A stretch of DNA of 64,000 nt from Prunella strophiata (lineage: Eukaryota > Chordata > Aves > Passeriformes > Prunellidae): NCBI GenBank assembly GCA_036583965.1, contig JAZBQD010000005.1, positions 1,475,456 to 1,539,455 of the forward strand, given 5' to 3'. Within the stretch, counting starts at the first letter, position 1. Each line of letters opens with the position of its first letter. The position numbers were made by a program, and so were the translations under genes. Below the pieces are notes generated by a model. That model worked only from the letters and a program-made list of their open reading frames with translations. It made no database searches and was not told the origin of the DNA. This document shows positions 57,714 to 64,000 of the stretch, piece by piece.

Positions 57714-60480
57714 CTGCTCAGGAGGAAGGAACAAGTGTCAGCAATAGGAACTGTGAGCAGAAAAGAAGTTCCACCAAGTGATTTGCTCCCAGCATCCCAG
57801 TGCCACCAATCCTAACCCCTCAGGATCTCATCTATCAACTGACTTTAAAAAGGCAGCAGATAACAGTTATAATTTCCTCTGCAGATGCCATTGAGATGGT
57901 GCCCTGATAAAGCCATAGGCACAATGGGGAGCTGTGGACACAGAGCTGTGACCAGAGGATGCCAGAGTGACACTCCTGTGTCACACACACACACAGGAGC
58001 TCCAGGAAGCCCCCAAGTGCCCTCACTTGTTCTGGTTTCAAACCAAATGTGCTGGCATTTATGTAAGAGGGTTTGAGTTACGAAACTAAGAGGATGTAAT
58101 TACTATCCAAACATTTTTCATTCACTCTTGTGTTCACTCTCAGTGCAGCAGCGTTTCCTCTGTGAGCTCAAACAAGTCTCGTGTTCATGGAGGCAGCTGT
58201 GCCCCTCCTGTTGCAGTAGTTACCATAATATCAGTTAAATAGTATTAATTACCTAAAAAACAGCTCCAACCATCCCATCCTCCTGGAAATGGGAAGAGAT
58301 TTTGTCCAGCTTTTCACCACAGAAGCCAACAAGACTATATCAGATTTATTTTTTTTTTTCCATAGCTTTCTTTCGTGGAGGAGGAAAGGAGGGGAGATTA
58401 ATTTAAAGAGTTCTCTGATAAGACAAAAATAAAGCCTGTAGGGAACGCCTTTCCTTCTTTCCTCTTTTATTCCTAGTCCCGTGTCACACAATGCCTGTGG
58501 CAAGGGCGTGAACTGACCCTGCAATGCCAACTCCAGGCAGGCTGAGCTCTTCCTTGTATTTTCCATTAATTCCTTTAACGGATTTGCACAGTCACAGAAC
58601 TCTGGATCCAGTGGGAGTCCAGGTCTGCCAGACAACTGGCCACACACAAACAGAAACACCTTCAGACAAGGTGGCATAAACAGCCAATCAAAGGGAGGAA
58701 AGATGACATTTCTGAAATCCTCACAGGTACAGAATGCACCTGCTCAAAAATGAAAGATGGGGAATTCTGCAACACCTCAGTCCAGGAGAATTCAGGGGCA
58801 CAGGCAGAGTCTGGCAGCTCCCAGTGCTGGAATGGGAGCCCTGGGAACAGAAAAGCTTCCCTAGTGCTGTTCCCTGCCTGCAGACAGAACAGGTGGTAGG
58901 TGAACACATCTCTGTCCTGGGAGATGCAGTTAGGGCCTTTCTCTCACATTCCAGAATTCCTCTGATGTCCTGGAGAGAACAGCACGCCATGACAGCACTG
59001 ATTTTATCAGAACAGTGATTTTGGTGGAGTTTTCAGACACCCAGGTTGAACTATAGCTGCAAACAAGTGACGCTGGTTTTGTGGGGATGTTGAAACACAC
59101 TGAAACCACTTATCAATGCTGCCTTTCCAGGTGCAGCTACCTGCAGCCTCAGCCTCTGAAAGGCACACAGAGCCCCTTCCAACCAGCAACAGAAACCCAG
59201 ACTGGGGTTACTTTCTGAAATTCCTGCCTTTTAACACCTTCTGCATCACCAAGTCCCCTGTAAACCTCCATCCAAGCTGCACTGAGAGTGGTCTGCATTT
59301 GATGGGTCTTTGACAACAGCACAAATCACCATCCACAAAGACAAAGGATCTCATTTCCACCTTCTCCCTTTTTAAAAGTCATATTGCATACACAAATAAA
59401 CCCAGTATTTCTGTGATGCAGAATGCAGCCCCCACTCTCAATCCCCAGGAGCCTCAGAATACACACAGAGAGATTACAGATAGAATTTACTGCTGGAAAA
59501 TCCCACAGAAAGAATTCTGTCCATGTTAAAGACCAATGCTGAATGAGCCGTGTCATGCCACAGTTTGAACTTTGTTTTATGACTAATCTTGAGCCAAAGG
59601 GAGCTCACCTGAGGCCCCACTGCAGTTTAAATGGCCTTTCACAGAGCAGAGTCAGCTGTGCCCAGGAAACAGGAGCGGGGCATTCATCACAGCTCCCCTG
59701 GCACAAGGAACAGGTGCTCATTGACACACAGAAGGAACAGTTCAGTAAAACACTGAGAAACACAACTGAATGTAATTGTTCAGAAAATAGCCCTGGTTTG
59801 GATGCCTGAGCATCCCCCTGCATCTCCAACCAGCCCTTTCAGGGTTGCATCTTCTCCCTGTTGAGCTCTTCTCTTTCCCTGCCATTCTCCATCAAAGCCA
59901 CAGGTGCATTGAGTTAATCTGGCCTGTTTAGGCAAAAGTCTCTTTATAAACTCAGTACCTGCTGCTGGGACATTCAGCTGGAAAGAGAAGCAGCCTATCT
60001 GGAATCTCAGTCACTAGAAATGACATGAAACAGAGAACTCTGACATTCCTTGAAACTTGTGCTCCCACATTTTTATGCTATTCCACATTCTTAACACTTT
60101 CTCATTCATTTACAGTTTTGACATGTTCAAGTATCTCTGGGCTTTCATTACTGCTCCTTCTGAATAGTTTATTCAGAGAAATTTCAGAAAACACATAATA
60201 AGATTTAAACAAGACTATGAATGTTCTGCCTGCTGCAATGGAAGCAGGTTCTGTGGAAGGTGGCACAGAGTCCAGAGGGGATGGAAAGGGAGACAGGGAT
60301 GCCAGAGGTGTGCCAGATGTTAGGGAAGGTCTGTGACTGAGCCACAATCGAACACAGCACATCAAGTCCACCTCCAATAACTTTACCCAAGAGTTTAACA
60401 GCAGAATATAAATCCCTTTATGTGGAAAGATCCTGAAAGGAAAACTGACTAACGCTTCCCAAGGTGGAAGTGGCCTATTC
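57714..60480. other. LIMA1 intron 1, nothing recognised
   Basis: Intron between the probable non-coding exon 1 and the first coding exon. No repeats or exons that I can support. Confidence 0.5.
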
Positions 60481-61100
60481 ATTACAAGCGACCACAGGAA
60501 CGGGCCACCCGCGGGCACCACGCTCCAGCCCCGGGCACGAACCCGCCGAGAGCCGGAGGCTGCGGGCAGCGGAGGGCGCGGCCCCTCGAGCCCCCGGCCA
60601 GCTCTGCCGCTGCGGCCGAGCCCCGGTGCCCGCGGCCGGGCACAGATGAGCGGAGCGGGGCCCGGCTTCGCCCTGCACCGCCCGGACTCACCCGCGGCCC
60701 AGCCGAGCCCCGCGGCGGGTCCGGCCCCGGCTGGCTCTGCTGTCGGGAGGGAGGTCCCGGGGGTCCTGACCCCGCCCCGCGCTCTTATCCCGGCCGAACC
60801 GGGGGGAGAGGTCCCGGCACACCTGTCCCGGCCCAACCGGCGGGTCCCGGCACACCTTCCCGGCCCAGCCGGCAGATCCTACCGCACCTGTGCGTCGTCT
60901 TCCCGCCCCGCCCCACGTACCTGTCCCGGCGGAACGAGGGAGATCCCAGCGCACCTGCCGCAGCTGAAACAACGGGTCCAACGCACCTGGCCCGGCCGAA
61001 CCGGCGACTGCACCTCCGCGCCCGCCGCAGCAACGGGCAGCGCCTCCGGCCACGCCCCGGCCACGCCCCCGCCCCATTGGCCCTGGCCCCCGACGCGCGG
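60480..61100 (-). promoter_or_regulatory. CpG-rich LIMA1 promoter and probable non-coding exon 1
   Basis: CpG-dense block upstream of LIMA1. On the minus strand CTGGGCCGCGG is followed by GTGAGTCC, a strong donor whose exon would end at 60692. This fits a non-coding first exon starting somewhere near 60780 or beyond; the acceptor of the next exon (57713) carries the start codon 17 bases in. No TATA box is seen. The start site is unresolved. Confidence 0.6.
60782..61012. repeat. Degenerate ~33-bp repeat with CACCTG E-boxes
   Basis: Roughly six imperfect units of the type tcccggcacacctgtcccgg followed by cccaaccggcggg. CACCTG (CAGGTG on the LIMA1 strand) occurs at 60820-60825, 60885-60890, 60952-60957 and 60984-60989. 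Unit length varies. Confidence 0.65.
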
Positions 61101-61104
61101 CCCA

Positions 61105-63900
61105 CGCCTTGGCTCTGTCCCCCTGGCTTGGGTCTGTCCCCCTGGTTTGGGTCTGTCCCCCTCTCTTGGCTCTGTCCCCTTGGTTTGGGTCTGTCCCCTT
61201 GGTTTGGGTCTGTCCCCCTGGTTTGGCTCTGTCCCCCTGGCTTGGGTCTGTCCCCCTCTCTTGGCTCTGTCCCCCTGGTTTGGGTCTGTCCCCCTGGTTT
61301 GGGTCTGTCCCCTTGGTTGGGTCTGTCCCCCTGGCTTGGGTCTGTCCCCCTGGCTTGGGTCTGTCCCCCTGGCTTGGCTCTGTCCCCCTGGTTTGGGTCT
61401 GTCCCCCTGGCTTGGCTCTGTCCCCCTGGTTTGGGTCTGTCCCCCTGGCTTGGGTCTGTCCCCTTGGTTGGGTCTGTCCCCCTGGCTTGGGTCTGTCCCC
61501 CTGGTTTGGGTCTGTCCCCTTGGTTGGGTCTGTCCCCCTCTCTTGGCTCTGTCCCCCTGGCTTGGGTCTGTCCCCCTCTCTTGGCTCTGTCCCCCTGGTT
61601 TGGGTCTGTCCCCCTGGCTTGGGTCTGTCCCCCTCTCTTGGCTCTGTCCCCCTGGTTTGGGTCTGTCCCCCTGGCTTGGCTCTGTCCCCCTGGCTTGGGT
61701 CTGTCCCCTTGGTTGGGTCTGTCCCCCTGGCTTGGCTCTGTCCCCCTGGCTTGGGTCTGTCCCCCTGGCTTGGCTCTGTCCCCCTGGCTTGGCTCTGTCC
61801 CCCTGGCTTGGGTCTGTCCCCCTGGCTTGGCTCTGTCCCCCTGGCTTGGCTCTGTCCCCCTGGCTTGGGTCTGTCCCCCTGGCTTGGCTCTGTCCCCCTG
61901 GCTTGGCTCTGTCCCCCTGGTTTGGGTCTGTCCCCCTGGCTTGGCTCTGTCCCCCTGGCTTGGGTCTGTCCCCCTGGCTTGGCTCTGTCCCCCTGGCTTG
62001 GCTCTGTCCCCCTGGCTTGGCTCTGTCCCCCTGGCTTGGGTCTGTCCCCCTGGCTTGGGTCTGTCCCCTTGGTTTGGGTCTGTCCCCTTGGTTGGGTCTG
62101 TCCCCTTGGTTGGGTCTGTCCCCCTCTCTTGGCTCTGTCCCCCTGGCTTGGCTCTGTCCCCCTGGCTTGGGTCTGTCCCCCTGGCTTGGCTCTGTCCCCC
62201 TGGCTTGGGTCTGTCCCCCTGGCTTGGGTCTGTCCCCCTGGCTTGGCTCTGTCCCCCTGGCTTGGCTCTGTCCCCCTGGCTTGGCTCTGTCCCCCTGGCT
62301 TGGGTCTGTCCCCCTGGCTTGGCTCTGTCCCCCTGGCTTGGCTCTGTCCCCCTGGCTTGGGTCTGTCCCCTTGGTTGGGTCTGTCCCCCTGGCTTGGCTC
62401 TGTCCCCCTGGTTGGGTCTGTCCCCCTGGCTTGGGTCTGTCCCCCTCTCTTGGCTCTGTCCCCCTGGCTTGGGTCTGTCCCCCTCTCTTGGCTCTGTCCC
62501 CCTGGCTTGGCTCTGTCCCCCTGGCTTGGCTCTGTCCCCCTGGCTTGGCTCTGTCCCCCTGGCTTGGCTCTGTCCCCCTGGCTTGGGTCTGTCCCCTTGG
62601 TTGGGTCTGTCCCCCTGGCTTGGCTCTGTCCCCCTGGCTTGGCTCTGTCCCCCTGGTTTGGGTCTGTCCCCTTGGTTGGGTCTGTCCCCCTGGCTTGGGT
62701 CTGTCCCCCTGGCTTGGCTCTGTCCCCCTGGCTTGGGTCTGTCCCCTTGGTTGGGTCTGTCCCCTTGGTTGGGTCTGTCCCCCTGGTTTGGCTCTGTCCC
62801 CCTGGCTTGGGTCTGTCCCCCTGGTTTGGCTCTGTCCCCTTGGTTTGGGTCTGTCCCCCTGGCTTGGGTCTGTCCCCCTGGCTTGCTCTGTCCCCCTGGC
62901 TTGGGTCTGTCCCCCTCTCTTGGCTCTGTCCCCTTGGTTTGGCTCTGTCCCCCTGGCTTGGCTCTGTCCCCCTGGTTTGGGTCTGTCCCCCTGGTTTGGG
63001 TCTGTCCCCCTGGCTTGGTCTGTCCCCCTCTCTTGGCTCTGTCCCCCTGGCTTGGCTCTGTCCCCCTGGCTTGGCTCTGTCCCCTTGGTTTGGGTCTGTC
63101 CCCCTGGTTTGGGTCTGTCCCCCTCACCTGGCTCTGTCCCCCTCTCTTGGCTCTGTCCCCTTGGTTTGGGTCTGTCCCCCTGGTTTGGGTCTGTCCCCCT
63201 CACCTGGCTCTGTCCCCCTGGTTTGGGTCTGTCCCCTTGGTTTGGGTCTGTCCCCCTGGTTTGGGTCTGTCCCCTTGGTTGGGTCTGTCCCCTTGGCTTG
63301 GCTCTGTCCCCTGGTTTGGGTCTGTCCCCTTGGCTTGTCTCTGTCCCCCTGGCTTGGCTCTGTCCCCTTGGTTTGGCTCTGTCCCCTTGGTTTGGGTCTG
63401 TCCCCTTGGTTTGGGTCTGTCCCCCTGGCTTGGCTCTGTCCCCTTGGTTTGGCTCTGTCCCCCGGTTTGGCTCTGTCCCCCTGGCCTGGCTCTGTCCCCC
63501 TGGCTTGGGTCTGTCCCCTTGGTTTGGGTCTGTCCCCCTGGCCTGGCTCTGTCCCCCTCTCTTGGCTCTGTCCCCCTGGCTTGGGTCTGTCCCCCTCGCT
63601 TGTCTCTGCCCCTGGTTTGGGTCTGTCCCCCCTCTCTTGCTCTGTCCCCCCTCTCTTGGCTCTGTCCCCCTGGTTTGGGTCTGTCCCCCTGGTTTGGGTC
63701 TGTCCCCCTCGCTTGTCTCTGTCCCCCTGGCTTGGGTCTGTCCCCCTCGGCTTGTCTCTGTCCCCCTGGCTGGGTCTGTCCCCCTCTCTTGGCTCTGTCC
63801 CCCTGGCTGGGTCTGTCCCACCTCTCTGGCTCTGTCCCACTGGCTTGGGTTCTGTCCCCCTCTCTTGGCTCTGTCCCCCTCTCTTGGCTGTGTCCCCCCA
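61105..63900. repeat. 19-bp minisatellite, about 147 copies
   Basis: Consensus unit CTTGGGTCTGTCCCCCTGG. Main variants swap GGGTCTG for GGCTCTG, TGGC for TGGT, and CCCTGG for CCCTCTC or CCTTGG. Units near the right end (after about 63400) are more diverged and show one-base length changes. The consensus has no stop codon in any of the six frames, so it throws up open frames of 700-980 codons on both strands. These are repeat artefacts with 19-residue periods (such as GGQTQARGTDPSQGDRAKP), not genes. Confidence 0.97.
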
Positions 63901-64000
63901 CTCGCCTTTGGCCGCAGGTGCTTCCACCAAACCTGGCAAAAAAGGAGTGGAATGAAAGGGGTCTCAGAGCTGGGACTCGACCCCGCCCTGGCTCCCGAGG
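63901..64000. other. Unique flank right of the minisatellite
   Basis: One hundred bases of non-repeat sequence at the window edge. No feature can be supported; see the rejected tRNA-like piece. Confidence 0.5.

Noticed and set aside
61105..63900. CRISPR array or centromeric satellite
   Set aside because: Units are directly abutting 19-mers without spacers, in vertebrate DNA, and the array is only 2.8 kb.
60785..63955. Very long open frames (780, 948 and 980 codons) on both strands of the right-hand repeat
   Set aside because: They follow from a stop-free 19-bp unit, occur on opposite strands at once, and have no unique domain, promoter or splice structure.
63950..64000. tRNA-like 3' half (gggactcgacccc) at the window end
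   Set aside because: The B-box does not fit GGTTCGANTCC, no A-box or cloverleaf can be drawn, and the sequence is cut by the window edge.

Overview
This is vertebrate nuclear DNA, almost certainly from a bird. Five protein genes with GT-AG introns lie in the order SMARCD1(+), GPD1(+), COX14(+), CERS5(-), LIMA1(-). This matches, from general knowledge, the human 12q13 block. About twenty fragments resemble the 3' end of CR1 LINEs, the dominant bird retrotransposon, and no mammalian SINEs are seen. Compact genes, five GC-rich promoters and two large GC-rich minisatellites would fit a small GC-rich avian microchromosome, but that is inference. The species cannot be named from sequence alone.

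Layout. 1-1060: flank with a CR1 piece and a 57-bp tandem repeat. 1065-7740: SMARCD1, 13 coding exons, a BAF chromatin-remodelling subunit. 8964-13540: GPD1, 8 exons, intact at 349 aa. 13540-15400: intergenic, nothing recognised. 15500-17350: COX14, with a GC-rich promoter, a 5' minisatellite that repeats a splice donor, a CR1-filled intron and one 52-aa coding exon. 17590-35522 (minus): CERS5, ten coding exons; its 3' end faces that of COX14. 37715 to about 60800 (minus): LIMA1/EPLIN, ten coding exons plus a probable non-coding first exon. 61105-63900: about 147 copies of a 19-bp minisatellite just upstream of the LIMA1 promoter. 63900-64000: unique sequence.

The genes share no pathway. They are chromatin remodelling, glycerol-3-phosphate/NADH shuttle, cytochrome c oxidase assembly, ceramide synthesis and actin-bundle stabilisation, kept together as an old synteny block.

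The main quality observation is seven single-base frame breaks in conserved exons: three in SMARCD1, one in CERS5 and three in LIMA1. Six are insertions. Splice sites, phases and flanking protein are otherwise intact, so these look like assembly errors rather than gene death. The most interesting biology is regulatory. Ten tandem copies of the COX14 exon-1/donor junction keep GT in only three. Four CACGTGAC boxes and a CTCF-like site lie upstream. A perfect CArG box sits inside LIMA1, where an EPLIN-alpha promoter is expected. A cluster of CACCTG E-boxes lies between the LIMA1 promoter and the minisatellite. I saw no sign of a novel multigene system.
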